64,000 bases of DNA, from assembly GCF_009937975.1 (NCBI RefSeq), contig NZ_AP018441.1, positions 5,332,001 through 5,396,000 on the forward strand. Direction: 5' to 3'. Of the stretch, positions 43,973-52,993 are shown piece after piece. Source of the DNA: Undibacterium sp. YM2 (lineage in GTDB: Bacteria; Pseudomonadota; Gammaproteobacteria; Burkholderiales; Burkholderiaceae_D). The translations under genes were made by a program, and so were the position numbers. Position 1 is the first letter of the stretch. Each line of letters begins with the position of its first letter. Under the pieces are notes generated by a model that was not told where the DNA came from, did not search any database, and saw nothing but the letters and a program-made list of their open reading frames with translations.

Positions 43973-44563
43973 ATGACTGACGCCGCAGCCCCCAAGCGCC
44001 TGATTGTTGCCATTACCGGTGCAACGGGTGCGATCTATGGTGTGCGACTGTTGCAAGTCTTACGCAATATTTCTGGCGTAGAAAGTCATTTGCTGATTTC
44101 AGAAGCAGGTGTACTGAACCTGCACCAGGAAATGGATTTGAAACGCAAGGACGTAGAAGCCCTGGCCGATGTTGTCCACAATGTGCGCGATGTCGGTGCC
44201 AGCATTGCCAGTGGTTCGTTCTTGTCAGACGGCATGGTCATCGCGCCCTGCTCAATGAAAACCCTGGCAGCAGTGGCACATGGGCTGTCAGACAATCTCA
44301 TCACCCGTGCTGCCGATGTGGTCTTGAAAGAACGTCGCCGCCTGGTCCTGATGGTGCGCGAAACACCTTTCAATCTGGCGCACTTGCGCAATATGACAGC
44401 CGTGACAGAAATGGGCGGCATCATCTTCCCGCCCCTGCCCGGTTTTTACCACCGCCCGCAAAGCATAGAAGAGATGGTCGATCACACGTTGGGTCGCGTA
44501 CTCGATATGTTTGCCTTGCCGCATGAATTAACGCCACGCTGGCAAGGTCTCAAAGAATCTTAA
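43973..44563 (+). CDS. ubiX: Flavin prenyltransferase UbiX
   Basis: A 196-residue enzyme making prenylated FMN, the cofactor of the UbiD decarboxylase in ubiquinone synthesis. Family motifs are present: VAITGATGAIYGVRLL (FMN phosphate loop), SGSFLSDGMVIAPCSMKTLA (flavin and prenyl-phosphate site), RRRLVLMVRETPFN and the C-terminal GRVLDMF. Length is typical. It follows grxD by 7 bp and shares its last 4 bp with the end of the convergent gene at 44560, so the two stop codons overlap within TTAA. Confidence 0.93.
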   Translation: MTDAAAPKRLIVAITGATGAIYGVRLLQVLRNISGVESHLLISEAGVLNLHQEMDLKRKDVEALADVVHNVRDVGASIASGSFLSDGMVIAPCSMKTLAAVAHGLSDNLITRAADVVLKERRRLVLMVRETPFNLAHLRNMTAVTEMGGIIFPPLPGFYHRPQSIEEMVDHTLGRVLDMFALPHELTPRWQGLKES

Positions 44564-45405
44564 TAGCGATCCATAATCAATTGGGTCTTCAGAGAATCCT
44601 CAGCTACAAACCAGCCACGCGAAATCAGATAAGCCTGCAATTCATCATGCTTGGCAGATGCTGTTGCTTCGCTCGTGGTCTTGAAAGAAGCTTCAACGAT
44701 ATAGTCAGTGCCTGTGCCAGCCTGGTTCAGGATAGGCCAGACTTCGATGTACAGCTTCAGGCCACTCCAAGTACCAACTGAGCGCTTGGCCAGTATCGGG
44801 CCATACTTGCGCGAACTGTCGAGCATGGATTTGCCCCAGCCGCTATACAGCCAGTTATCCATCTTGCCGGGGATATTCTTTTTGAGCAGGCTGCGGGAGT
44901 CGCTGGCAGACGGCAAGTCCATGCCACTGTAACCCGATTTGCTGTCTGTCTTGCTGTTGGAAATACTCAGGGTTTTCTTTTGATAGCCCCATTCAACCTG
45001 GGCTTCGTAATTCTTTTCAGTGGAATCAAAACCTTCAGCATTGGCTTTGTACAGGGCCTCGGTGATATTGCCATTGTCGATGGCATAGCGCTTCTTGTAG
45101 GTCAGCTCGAAATCACTTTCACCTTCTGTCTTGCGTATCCGCGCTATCCAGGTATTGCCATAGATATCTTTGGCATTGGTATCCATGAACAGCACATTCA
45201 TTTTGGTCACGGACGTTGGCATATTGAAGGTGCTGAGTACCGTACTCTTGAGTTTGTGATCTGCATCGAGAACCACGTTCGGGTTCATGAGCAATTTGAC
45301 TTCATAGTCGGGCACCATATTGCTGGCGGCAATTGCCTGGCCTAGAGGCAGCAACAATGTCAAAGCCAGACCAGATATTGCGCGACGTATCGTAGATTTC
45401 ATCAT
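44560..45405 (-). CDS. Secreted protein of unknown function, 281 aa
   Basis: The start is the ATG at 45405 (MMKSTIRRA), with GGAG eight bases upstream; the open frame upstream is not protein-like. A signal peptide (about 5-28, ending AIAASN) is followed by a mixed alpha/beta protein with TWIARIRKTEGESDFELTYK and YEAQVEWGYQKKTLSI. The alternation of Arg/Lys/Glu on strands (ARIRKTEG .. ELTYKKRY) recalls the CYTH/triphosphate-tunnel fold, which would be unusual in the periplasm; this is a weak suggestion only. No Cys is seen in the mature protein. It is convergent with ubiX and divergent from the phytase-like gene. Confidence 0.65.
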   Translation of the reverse strand: MMKSTIRRAISGLALTLLLPLGQAIAASNMVPDYEVKLLMNPNVVLDADHKLKSTVLSTFNMPTSVTKMNVLFMDTNAKDIYGNTWIARIRKTEGESDFELTYKKRYAIDNGNITEALYKANAEGFDSTEKNYEAQVEWGYQKKTLSISNSKTDSKSGYSGMDLPSASDSRSLLKKNIPGKMDNWLYSGWGKSMLDSSRKYGPILAKRSVGTWSGLKLYIEVWPILNQAGTGTDYIVEASFKTTSEATASAKHDELQAYLISRGWFVAEDSLKTQLIMDRY

Positions 45406-45569
45406 GATGTGCACTCCATGGATTTTGTGTGAGCACACTATAAGAGCCAATTGTGACCTTCGCATTACGACAGGCATTATCGATAGTGTCATTGCTGCGT
45501 CACATGGCGGTAGTAAATTCGCGGGCAAGAATTTTCACGCAAATTTATCTATTCAAAAGGTCATATCAA

Positions 45570-47653
45570 ATGATGCAAAGTAACAAGAACCTGATACTCA
45601 GCAGCCTGGCTGCCGCCATGCTGCTGAGCGCCTGCGGTGGCAGCAACAACAATACTGTTGCCACCACACCTGCCACACCTACACCAGTCAATGGCGTATT
45701 TCTGGATGCTGCTGTGGATGGTCTGGAATATTCTGTTGCCGGTGGCAGCAAGCAAAACACATCTGCCACTGGCGGCTTTAACTGCAATGTGGGCGACACT
45801 GTTGCGTTTTCTGTGGGTGGTATAGGTATCGGCTCTGCTCCTTGCGCCACGACCATTACACCATTGACACTGGCTAATTCCAGCAACGTCAAGGATGACA
45901 GTGTAGTCAACCGCCTGCTATTCCTGCAATTGCTGGACGAAGACAATGATGTTGCTACAGGTATCAAAATACCTGCTACAGTAAAAACTGCGCTCGCTGG
46001 CCAGGCGCTGGACTTCAATGCCAATGCAGCCAACTTCAATACGGCACTGACGGCAACTTTGGCCAAGCTGCCAGCGAATTACCAAAAGCTCACCGTGGAT
46101 GCAGACCGCCGCACCCTCGTACGCGAACATTTTGAAGACACCATGGCATCCAGGCTGGGCACACCTGTCGTTGATACTGTCACGCAAACCAATGCCCTGG
46201 GAACGGTCAGCGCTGCCGTCACTCGTTACCAGATACAGGCTGCGGATAATTTCTTTGTGCCGTATGAGGGTAGCAATGCTGCAGTCAAGGCAGAATTCCC
46301 TAAAGGTTTCTTGCCATCCTATGGCTCTGGCCTGACCTTCAAGGGCAAAGCCGCTGATGGCTCGCTGGAATTTTATGGCATCACCGACCGTGGTCCTAAC
46401 GGCGATGGCCCAAAGTGCCAAATTCTGTCGTGACGCCTGGCGCTACTGGTACTAGTGATGCAAAATTCTTCCCATCCCCCAGCTTCACGCCTTCCTTTGG
46501 CCTGATTAGTATAGGCAAGGATGGCGCGGTCCTGAAATCCAGCACACCAATCAAGTTCAGCTCCACCATCAATGCATCAGGCCTGTCTATCGCGGCAGGT
46601 AAAGTCGGTTCTTCTGCCGAAGTGCCTTTGAATGATGCCGCCAAATTTGATGCCAGCAGCAAGACAAGCTTTAGCGACTATGGACTCGATACTGAATCCA
46701 TCGTCTATGATGCGGCACGCGGTGTAGTCTGGGTATCAGATGAATATGGTCCTTTCATTTTGAAGATTGATGTTGCCACCGGCATCATCCTGAAAAAATA
46801 CCAGCCAGGCACAGGCGCAGCCGACCTGCCTGCTGTCTTGCTGAAACGCCGTGCCAACCGCGGCATGGAAGGCTTGTCACTGGAAGTCGCCACCGGCAAA
46901 TTGAATGGTTTTGTGCAAAGCCCGCTCGATGATGGCAAGGCCAATTACATCGTGCCCGGTGCAACTGCAGCGACCAACGAAAGCATCAAGGATTACGCGA
47001 AGTTCAACCGCTGGGTAGAGTTCGACCCAACCACAGAAAAGACCAAGCTGTACGCCTACCCTATCGACAGCACGCAATACACGGCAGGCAAAACCGGCAA
47101 TGCCAAACTGGGTGATATGGTGTCATTGGGTAATGGCAAATTCATCGTCATAGAACAAGGTACGGGCCCGGACGGCAAGGCCTTCAACAAGCTGATGCTG
47201 GTACAAGTACCGAGCAATGCGACTGATATTGCCAACATGAGCACAGACCTGGAAAAAAGCAGCATGACAGGTGCAGCAGTCAATGGTGTCAATTATGCCG
47301 ATGTGGTCTTGCTCAAGAAAACCCAGTTGTTTGACCTGAACAATGCTGGCTGGCTGGCAGAAAAAGCCGAAGGTCTGGCCCTGGTCGATGAAAACACCCT
47401 GGCACTGACGAATGATGATGACTTTGGTATGAAGACTGTCATCGTCGATCCTAGCGGTGCTATCGTGGTTGGTGCCGACGTCACCAAGTGTACGGTTGAT
47501 GCCAATGGCGCCCTGACGACTACTGCAGGTGTACTGGGCTGTACCGCAGGCAATACCATGCGTGTAGCCCGTGGTGCAGATACTGAACGCCCTAACCGCG
47601 TCTGGCTGTTCAAGTTCAGCAAAAAACTGTCCGACTTCAATATTCCTTCCTGA
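45570..47653 (+). pseudogene. Phytase-like esterase-family lipoprotein, interrupted by a frameshift
   Basis: Two adjacent frames make one protein. 45570-46433 encodes a lipoprotein signal (lipobox LSAC), a variable N-terminal part and the start of the phytase-like domain up to FYGITDRGPNGDGP. 46415-47653 continues without loss with FFPSPSFTPSFGLISIG, YGLDTESIVYD, VSDEYGPFILKID and EKAEGLALVDENTLALTNDDDFG, the 'esterase-like activity of phytase' family. One extra A after CCAAA (about 46412-46414) would join them. The break also falls on C-CCA-AAG, a canonical -1 slippery heptamer, so programmed frameshifting is possible though less likely than a deletion or sequencing error. AAAGG precedes the ATG. 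A strong terminator follows. Confidence 0.8.
46409..46415 (+). other. Slippery heptamer C CCA AAG at the frame junction
   Basis: In the upstream frame the codons are CCA AAG. Slipping back one base gives CCC AAA and enters the downstream frame exactly at the base where homology resumes (GTG CCA AAT). This fits X-XXY-YYZ. No convincing downstream pseudoknot or stem is visible. Confidence 0.4.
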
Positions 47654-47670
47654 TATTGTCTTGCCGCTAG

Positions 47671-47709
47671 AAAGCCGCTGTGAGTGATCAAGCTCACAGC
47701 GGCTTTTTT
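47671..47709. terminator. Bidirectional terminator
   Basis: A 14-bp perfect stem AAAGCCGCTGTGAG / CTCACAGCGGCTTT with an 8-nt loop continues into six T on the plus strand. It lies between the convergent phytase-like and LysR-type genes. Confidence 0.9.
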
Positions 47710-48593
47710 CATTTCAAGACCATCTCTTGCGACAGGTAAGAATACACCGCCGACACCCGGCGCAAATGCCTGGCCTCGGTATGTGTGAGCAGCCATAGCT
47801 CGGTCTGGCATTCATCCAGCACATCACTCAGTTGCACTACATCCTTGCGCCCCTGGGCGAGGAATAGTGGCAAGATACCCAGCCCCAAGCCCTGCCCCAC
47901 CAACTCTGCCACGGTGAGTATGCTATTGACCTTATAGGTCGCCTGCAGCTTTGGGAAATGCTTCTTGCGCCACACGACAGACGGATGTTCTGGCAAGGCA
48001 TCGTCAGGGGCTATCCAATGATGACGCTGGGCGACGTCAGCATCAAAGTGCTTTATCTTGCTGCTCTTGCCTGTATACAAAGCCACCCGTATAGGCCCCA
48101 GATGCTTGCCTATCAAATGCTGCGGTGGCCGCTTGCTTGCCCGTATGGCAATGTCGGCATCGCGCCTGGTCAGGCTGGCCAGTTCATTGCCTGCATGCAG
48201 ATCCAGACTCAAGAGGGGATGCAGCAGTTGCAAAGGCTTCAAGACAGGTGCCAGCAAGCCATGCAATATGGTGTCTGTCGTTGTGATGCGCACGGCTCCT
48301 GCGACCTGATCTGGCTGCATTTGCATGGCGGAACGTGCAGCCTCCAGTTGTGCTTCCATTTGTTCTGCATGTACAGCCAATTCCTTCGCCAGTTCATTGG
48401 CCTGATAACCTGTGCGCGAACGTTCAAACAGGCGTTGCCCCAGGCCTTTTTCCAGCTTCTGTATACTGCGGAAGACGGTGGATGCATCCAGTGCCAGCCG
48501 TTCTCCCGCCTCAGCCAGCTTGCCGGTACGCACCAGCGCCAGCACCACTTCAAGGTCAGCAGCTTTTAGCTTGTATTGCGTTTTTGCATTCAT
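47709..48593 (-). CDS. LysR-family transcriptional regulator
   Basis: A 294-residue regulator with the N-terminal winged HTH (LEVVLALVRTGKLAEAGERL; STVFRSIQKLEKGLGQRLF) and a C-terminal LysR substrate domain (VRITTTDTILHGLLAPVLKP; DADIAIRASKRPP; LVGQGLGLGILPLFLA). I chose the ATG at 48593 because GGAG sits seven bases before it; ATG 48605 and GTG 48608 are alternatives. It is divergent from a DoxX gene with 78 bp between, the normal LysR arrangement, so it probably controls the DoxX/glutathione-transferase pair. The effector is unknown. Confidence 0.88.
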   Translation of the reverse strand: MNAKTQYKLKAADLEVVLALVRTGKLAEAGERLALDASTVFRSIQKLEKGLGQRLFERSRTGYQANELAKELAVHAEQMEAQLEAARSAMQMQPDQVAGAVRITTTDTILHGLLAPVLKPLQLLHPLLSLDLHAGNELASLTRRDADIAIRASKRPPQHLIGKHLGPIRVALYTGKSSKIKHFDADVAQRHHWIAPDDALPEHPSVVWRKKHFPKLQATYKVNSILTVAELVGQGLGLGILPLFLAQGRKDVVQLSDVLDECQTELWLLTHTEARHLRRVSAVYSYLSQEMVLK

Positions 48594-48636
48594 AGTTTGC
48601 TCCATCACCTATTTTCATTGCAAATGCGAAATCATA

Positions 48637-48656
48637 TAGTAGCTCCATCAACTACT
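48637..48656. promoter_or_regulatory. Possible LysR operator in the divergent gap
   Basis: GTAG (48639-48642) and CTAC (48652-48655) form an inverted repeat around a 9-nt centre, flanked by A/T, near the usual T-N11-A form. CTCCATCA occurs inside it and again at 48600-48607. Confidence 0.35.
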
Positions 48657-48671
48657 TTTTTGGAGCACAAA

Positions 48672-49100
48672 ATGACTCATTCAAATCCCTCGGCAGACCA
48701 AAGCAGCAACGCCTACGGCATCACCCTGTTACGCGTCAGCCTGGGCATCATGTGGATAGCCCATGCCTTGCTGAAACTGTTTGTGTTTACCCTGCCCGGC
48801 ACCGCGCAATTTTTTACCAGCATAGGTTATCCGGGCTTTCTCGCTTATCCCGTGTTTGCGCTGGAATTACTCGGTGGCCTGGCGCTGGTACTCGGCATCT
48901 ACAGCCGCCAGGTTGCACTGGCGCTGGCACCCATCATGGCAGTTGCCGCTACCGTGCATTTTGGCAATGGCTGGGTGCATACCAGCCCTAACGGTGGCTG
49001 GGAGTATCCAGTGTTTCTGATCATGACTTCAATCGCGCTCTGGTTACTCGGTGATGGGGCCTTTGCCCTGCGCCGTAGTTCACGCTTTTCACTGGCATAA
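48672..49100 (+). CDS. DoxX family membrane protein
   Basis: A 142-residue protein with four predicted membrane helices (about 16-38, 53-75, 80-98, 110-128) and family features ITLLRVSLGIMWIAHALLK and FALELLGGLALVLGIYSRQ. DoxX proteins are small quinone-linked or redox-related membrane proteins of varied role. The ATG at 48672 is preceded by TGGAG six bases away; upstream in-frame codons are not coding-like. It is followed 12 bp later by a glutathione S-transferase gene and faces a LysR regulator, a set often seen in responses to electrophiles or oxidants (inference). Confidence 0.85.
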   Translation: MTHSNPSADQSSNAYGITLLRVSLGIMWIAHALLKLFVFTLPGTAQFFTSIGYPGFLAYPVFALELLGGLALVLGIYSRQVALALAPIMAVAATVHFGNGWVHTSPNGGWEYPVFLIMTSIALWLLGDGAFALRRSSRFSLA

Positions 49101-49112
49101 GAGGGGGAAATC

Positions 49113-49775
49113 ATGAGCAATACATATACCCTGGTCAGCCACAAGCTTTGCCCTTATGTGCAACGTGCGGCCATTACCCTCGCCGAGAAAGGTCTTGAGT
49201 TTGAACGTATAGACATAGACCTGGCGAACAAGCCTGACTGGTTCCTGCAAGTGTCACCACTGGGCAAGACGCCAGTGTTGCTGGTAGATGGACAGGCCAT
49301 CTTTGAATCAGCAGTCATTTGCGAATACCTCGATGAAACCACGCCACACCGCCTGCACCCGGAAGCAGCACTGGAAAGAGCGCAACACCGCGCCTGGATA
49401 GAATTTGCCTCGACCACGCTGAATAGCATAGGCGGTTTTTACAATGCCGCAGATGCGCAGATATTGCATGCCAAGGCCGCCGAGTTAAGAACAAAGTTTG
49501 TACAACTAGAAAAGCAGCTAGGCGATGGGCCTTATTTTTCAGGAGAAAATTTCAACCTGGTAGATGCCGCATTTGCGCCAGTATTCCGCTATTTTGACGT
49601 GTTTGAGCAAATAGCAGACTTCAGATTTTTCACTGACCTTCCCAAACTAAAAGCATGGCGGCAAACCCTGCAGGCGCGGGCTTCAGTGCAGACTGCTGTC
49701 AGTGAAGACTACTCAACTTTATTGCGTGCTTTCTTGCATGCACGTCATTCAGCCTTATCAGCTTTAATGCAATAA
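49113..49775 (+). CDS. Glutathione S-transferase family protein
   Basis: A 220-residue protein with a thioredoxin-like N-terminal domain (SHKLCPYVQRAAITLAEKGL, the CPYV motif of omega/beta-like enzymes; PLGKTPVLLVD with the cis-Pro; FESAVICEYLDE for glutathione binding) and a helical C-terminal domain (GENFNLVDAAFAPVFRYFDV). The substrate is unknown; the Cys in CPYV suggests a thiol-transferase or glutathionyl-reductase activity. GAGGGGGAAA precedes the ATG. It is the second gene of the DoxX unit and ends at the terminator 49776-49805. Confidence 0.9.
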   Translation: MSNTYTLVSHKLCPYVQRAAITLAEKGLEFERIDIDLANKPDWFLQVSPLGKTPVLLVDGQAIFESAVICEYLDETTPHRLHPEAALERAQHRAWIEFASTTLNSIGGFYNAADAQILHAKAAELRTKFVQLEKQLGDGPYFSGENFNLVDAAFAPVFRYFDVFEQIADFRFFTDLPKLKAWRQTLQARASVQTAVSEDYSTLLRAFLHARHSALSALMQ

Positions 49776-49805
49776 AAAACGGTGCAGATTTTTCTGCACC
49801 GTTTT
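49776..49805 (+). terminator. Rho-independent terminator after the glutathione S-transferase gene
   Basis: AAAACGGTGCAGA / TCTGCACCGTTTT form a 13-bp stem with a TTTT loop immediately after the stop codon. It can serve both strands, as the next gene is convergent. Confidence 0.88.
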
Positions 49806-49834
49806 CATTATCACGTCTCGAAGGTCAAAAAAAA

Positions 49835-52021
49835 TCAGAGATTATTTTTCAAAAATTCCCACTTGGCTTTTTGCTGCGACCAAACCACCCAATCACCGCG
49901 CGGGCCGTGGCCTGCACCGGGATACAATTGCAGACTATAATCCTTGCCATTCTTGATGAGCTCATCAATGAACATGATGGTATTTTGCGGATGGACATTA
50001 TCATCCATGGTGCCATGCATGATCATGATCTTGCCACTCAGATCCTTGGCAGCTTTCAGCACGCTGCCCTTGTCATAACCTTCGGCATTCTCTTGCGGCA
50101 AACCCATATAGCGTTCTGTATACACGCTGTCATACAGACGATAATCAGTCACTGGCGCACCGACGAAACCTATCTTCCATGCCTTGCTGTGGGTCATCGC
50201 ATAAGAAGTCATATAGCCGCCATAGCTCCAGCCATTCAAGGCTATCCGGTCCATATCGGCCCAGCCCTGTTTGCGCAACCAGTCAAGCCCATCGAGCTGG
50301 TCTTGCAATTCCAGTTGACCGAGTTTTTTGTGTATAGGCCAGGCACTGACCAGGCCCTTGTTGCTGGCGCTGCGGTTATCCATTATCCAGACGATATAAC
50401 CTTGCTGCGCCAGGAAGTGGTACAAGAGATTATTATTCCAGCGATCAACCACTTGTGACGCCATGGGGCCGGAATACAGATGCTGATAAACTGGGTATTT
50501 CTTTTTAGGATCAAAATCCGGTGGCAGGAACAACAGGCTTTCCATCAGGAAGCCATCACGCGACTGGATTTGTTGTTGCGTGACTTTGGCCAGTTTCAGA
50601 CCCTGCATTTTCTCAGGCACACCAACATCATCGACCAGCTTTTGCGATACACCTTCTGCATTGAATACTGCCTGCCTTGGTGGCTGCCTGAGGCTGCTCC
50701 AGCTATCGATGAAATGGGTATATGCACTATTCCAGCGTGCATTATGAGTGCCTGATTCTGTCGTCAGCCTTTGCAGCTTGCTGCCATCGAGATTGACGGC
50801 ATACACATCATTGCCTATGGGGTTGCGTTCATTGGCCGCAAAAAAAACTTTGCCTTTGGCTTCATCCACACCATAGACGCTGCGGATATCCCAGTCGCCT
50901 TTGGTTATCGCGCCCTTGAGCTGGTATTGCTGGTCATAGCGATACAGATGATGATGGCCGGTGCGGTCAGATTCCCAGATAAAGCTGCCGTCTTTCAAGA
51001 ATTGTGGCAAAGGCAGGCGCTCAACCCAGGCCGGGCTGCTCTCGCGCAGCAATTGCCTGCTGCGGTACTCCGCATCATACAGACGCAGGTCCAGCCAGGT
51101 CTGCACGCGGTCTTGCCAGGATGCCAGCAACTTGCCATCCGGTGTCCAGCCTACCTGGACGATCAGGGTTTCCTTGCCCGCATAAGGGTTTTCAGTCCAG
51201 CTGGTTTGGCCCGTCATATCGACAACGCCCAACTTGACATCAGGATTGGGGTCACCAGCCTTGGGATAGCGGGTCCGCTCACTCTTGATGGGCTGCACAT
51301 GGTCGCCGCTCAAGGTATATACCGGCACCTTGCTTTCATCAAAGCTCAGGTAGGCGATCTTTTTGGAATCAGGTGCCCACCAGAATGCCCGCAATTTACC
51401 GCGGCCATAAATCTCTTCCATGTATACCCAGTCCAGGCGGCCGTTGAAGGTGGTTTCATTGCCACCGGTGGTAAGGCGTTTTTCTGTGGCAGTGGCGATA
51501 TCGGTCAGGTAAATATCATTGCCCTTCAGATAAGCGACCGATTGCAGATCAGGTGACAGTATGGCTTCATCTTCAACCTGATCTGGCGTATGAGTCAGCT
51601 CCCTGACCTTGCCGCGTTGCAGATCAAGCAACCATAAATCATTTTTATATGTGAACAGGTAAGACTTCAGGTCGGGCTTGATTTGCGGTGTCAGTTTGTC
51701 TATCTGGGCCTTGGCTTCTTTTTCTGGTATGCCTGCGGCTGTCATCATCGCCAGGATATTGCCATCCAGGCTTAGCAGCTGTTTGTCCCAGGTCGCAGGA
51801 TTCACCACAAATTGCTGGACTACGCCATCCTTGCTTTGCGTTTCTATCAGGCGGTTTTGTGCATCCCAGGCCAGGCGTGTCAGTGGTTTGGTGTCAAATT
51901 TTTCTTTTTTTGTCGGGTGATACAGCATTTCGAGGCTGAGCATGCCATCCTGGGCTTGAGCGGCACTGGCCGCAAGTACAGGACTAATCACCAACAACAA
52001 AGACGCGATGCAAGTTCGCAT
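49835..52021 (-). CDS. S9B-type prolyl peptidase (dipeptidyl-peptidase IV family)
   Basis: A 728-residue exported serine peptidase: signal peptide (about 1-24, ending AQAQD), an eight-bladed propeller (about 50-480; DWVYMEEIYGRGKLRAFWW carries the DPP-IV type double-Glu motif) and a C-terminal alpha/beta-hydrolase domain with Ser in GWSYGGYM, Asp in MHGTMDDNVH and His in YPGAGHG. DPP-IV enzymes remove X-Pro or X-Ala dipeptides. I chose the ATG at 52021, with GGGAG upstream; the longer frame to 52120 lacks a signal. It is monocistronic, convergent with the glutathione-transferase gene. Confidence 0.9.
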   Translation of the reverse strand: MRTCIASLLLVISPVLAASAAQAQDGMLSLEMLYHPTKKEKFDTKPLTRLAWDAQNRLIETQSKDGVVQQFVVNPATWDKQLLSLDGNILAMMTAAGIPEKEAKAQIDKLTPQIKPDLKSYLFTYKNDLWLLDLQRGKVRELTHTPDQVEDEAILSPDLQSVAYLKGNDIYLTDIATATEKRLTTGGNETTFNGRLDWVYMEEIYGRGKLRAFWWAPDSKKIAYLSFDESKVPVYTLSGDHVQPIKSERTRYPKAGDPNPDVKLGVVDMTGQTSWTENPYAGKETLIVQVGWTPDGKLLASWQDRVQTWLDLRLYDAEYRSRQLLRESSPAWVERLPLPQFLKDGSFIWESDRTGHHHLYRYDQQYQLKGAITKGDWDIRSVYGVDEAKGKVFFAANERNPIGNDVYAVNLDGSKLQRLTTESGTHNARWNSAYTHFIDSWSSLRQPPRQAVFNAEGVSQKLVDDVGVPEKMQGLKLAKVTQQQIQSRDGFLMESLLFLPPDFDPKKKYPVYQHLYSGPMASQVVDRWNNNLLYHFLAQQGYIVWIMDNRSASNKGLVSAWPIHKKLGQLELQDQLDGLDWLRKQGWADMDRIALNGWSYGGYMTSYAMTHSKAWKIGFVGAPVTDYRLYDSVYTERYMGLPQENAEGYDKGSVLKAAKDLSGKIMIMHGTMDDNVHPQNTIMFIDELIKNGKDYSLQLYPGAGHGPRGDWVVWSQQKAKWEFLKNNL

Positions 52022-52174
52022 AAAACTCCCAGACCGTAAATTTAAGAAAGATTGAGTCAAAGCCCTGCCCTGGTATCTGGCAGTCAGAGATTCTGACCGT
52101 GCCCAGCTTGAGCAGTTCATGAAAAAACAGTTTATGGAATAAATATGTATGAGACGAAAAATGGATAGAAAAGA

Positions 52175-52208
52175 AAAAACCCACCGTTATTACTAACGAT
52201 GGGTTTTT
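52175..52208 (-). terminator. Terminator of the tRNA-Thr transcript
   Basis: AAAAACCCA and TGGGTTTTT form a 9-bp stem, extended by CGTT / AACG past one mismatch. It begins 5 bp beyond the 3' end of the tRNA and has a T-run on the minus strand. Confidence 0.8.
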
Positions 52209-52212
52209 AATT

Positions 52213-52288
52213 TGGTGCCGACTGCCGGAATCGAACTGGCCACCTGATGATTACAAGTCAACTGCTCTACCAAATGAGCTAAGTCGGC
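52213..52288 (-). tRNA. tRNA-Thr (anticodon TGT)
   Basis: The reverse complement folds into a 76-nt tRNA with acceptor GCCGACT / AGTCGGC, a D-arm GCTC/GAGC with GGTA, anticodon loop CTTGTAA (TGT, reading ACA), T-loop TTCGATT and an encoded CCA end. The anticodon stem has one T-T opposition (GTTGA / TCATC) and the T-stem one A-C; as far as I recall both also occur in homologous tRNAs. It is a single tRNA gene, followed by its own terminator. Confidence 0.93.
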
Positions 52289-52346
52289 GAAACTTTTTTC
52301 GTTTTTGCTTCGTTGCCGTTGCATTCCCGAAGACCAAGATTATAGG

Positions 52347-52838
52347 CTACTTTATTATTTTTAGCGAGGGCTTTTCAGATTTTTTTTCAGATTTTTTTGT
52401 TTCTTCTTCAGAAATCTGGTTTTCTACAGGCGCAGGCGTACTTTTTACCGATGCCAGGCCCAGCACAGGCTTGCTGATTTCTTCGACTTCCGCAACAGCT
52501 TCTTCGCTTTCTTCAGCCGTTTCGCTGAGATCAACTTCAAATGCCATGCCCTGGCCATTTTCGCTGGCATATACTGCCAGCACATTTTCTACCGGCACAT
52601 AGATTTCGCGGGACACACCGCCGAAGCGGGCTTTGAAGGCGACTGCATCGTTATCCATCTTCAGGCCACTGGTCGCGCCAAAACTGATGTTGAGTACGAT
52701 TTCACCATTCCTGACGAATTCCATAGGCACGCGCGCAGCATGGTTGACCTTGACCGCCATGTAGGGGGTAAAGCCATTGTCGGTGCACCATTCATAGATG
52801 GCACGCATAAAATAAGGTTTGGTGGATATTTCTTGCAT
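52347..52838 (-). CDS. sspB: ClpXP protease specificity-enhancing factor SspB
   Basis: A 163-residue adaptor that tethers ssrA-tagged proteins to ClpXP. The N-terminal domain carries STKPYFMRAIYEWCTDNGFTPY, VNHAARVPMEFVRNGEIVLN, FKARFGGVSREIYVPVENVLAVYA; an acidic, flexible linker (about 110-145) leads to a C-terminal ClpX-binding tail ending KPSLKIIK. I chose the ATG at 52838 (MQEISTKPYF), which fits the family start; the upstream frame is not coding-like. The sspA gene lies 155 bp upstream with a terminator between, so the two may be partly uncoupled. Confidence 0.92.
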   Translation of the reverse strand: MQEISTKPYFMRAIYEWCTDNGFTPYMAVKVNHAARVPMEFVRNGEIVLNISFGATSGLKMDNDAVAFKARFGGVSREIYVPVENVLAVYASENGQGMAFEVDLSETAEESEEAVAEVEEISKPVLGLASVKSTPAPVENQISEEETKKSEKKSEKPSLKIIK

Positions 52839-52942
52839 GGGTATACGATAAATGCGATGGCTGCGATAGATGAAAATGTACTTTAGGATGTACTTGCGGA
52901 TACTGTAAGACTTACTCAAGCATAGGCGTAGTGCCCAAAAAC

Positions 52943-52970
52943 AACAAGGCTGATATGCATCAGCCTTGTT
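52943..52970 (-). terminator. Terminator/attenuator between sspA and sspB
   Basis: AACAAGGCTGAT / ATCAGCCTTGTT form a 12-bp perfect stem with a 4-nt loop, followed on the minus strand by TTTTTGGGC. It lies 23 bp after the sspA stop. Confidence 0.7.
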
Positions 52971-52993
52971 ATCTTATCCTGAAATTGCCTTGC

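Noticed and set aside
50771..51556. A 261-residue plus-strand frame opposite the S9B peptidase gene
   Set aside because: It has no ribosome-binding site and no recognisable domain, and lies wholly inside a strongly supported gene.
52213..52288. T-T opposition in the tRNA anticodon stem as a sign of a tRNA pseudogene
   Set aside because: All other stems, loops and the CCA end are intact, and from memory the same anticodon stem occurs in related betaproteobacterial tRNA-Thr; the gene also has its own terminator.
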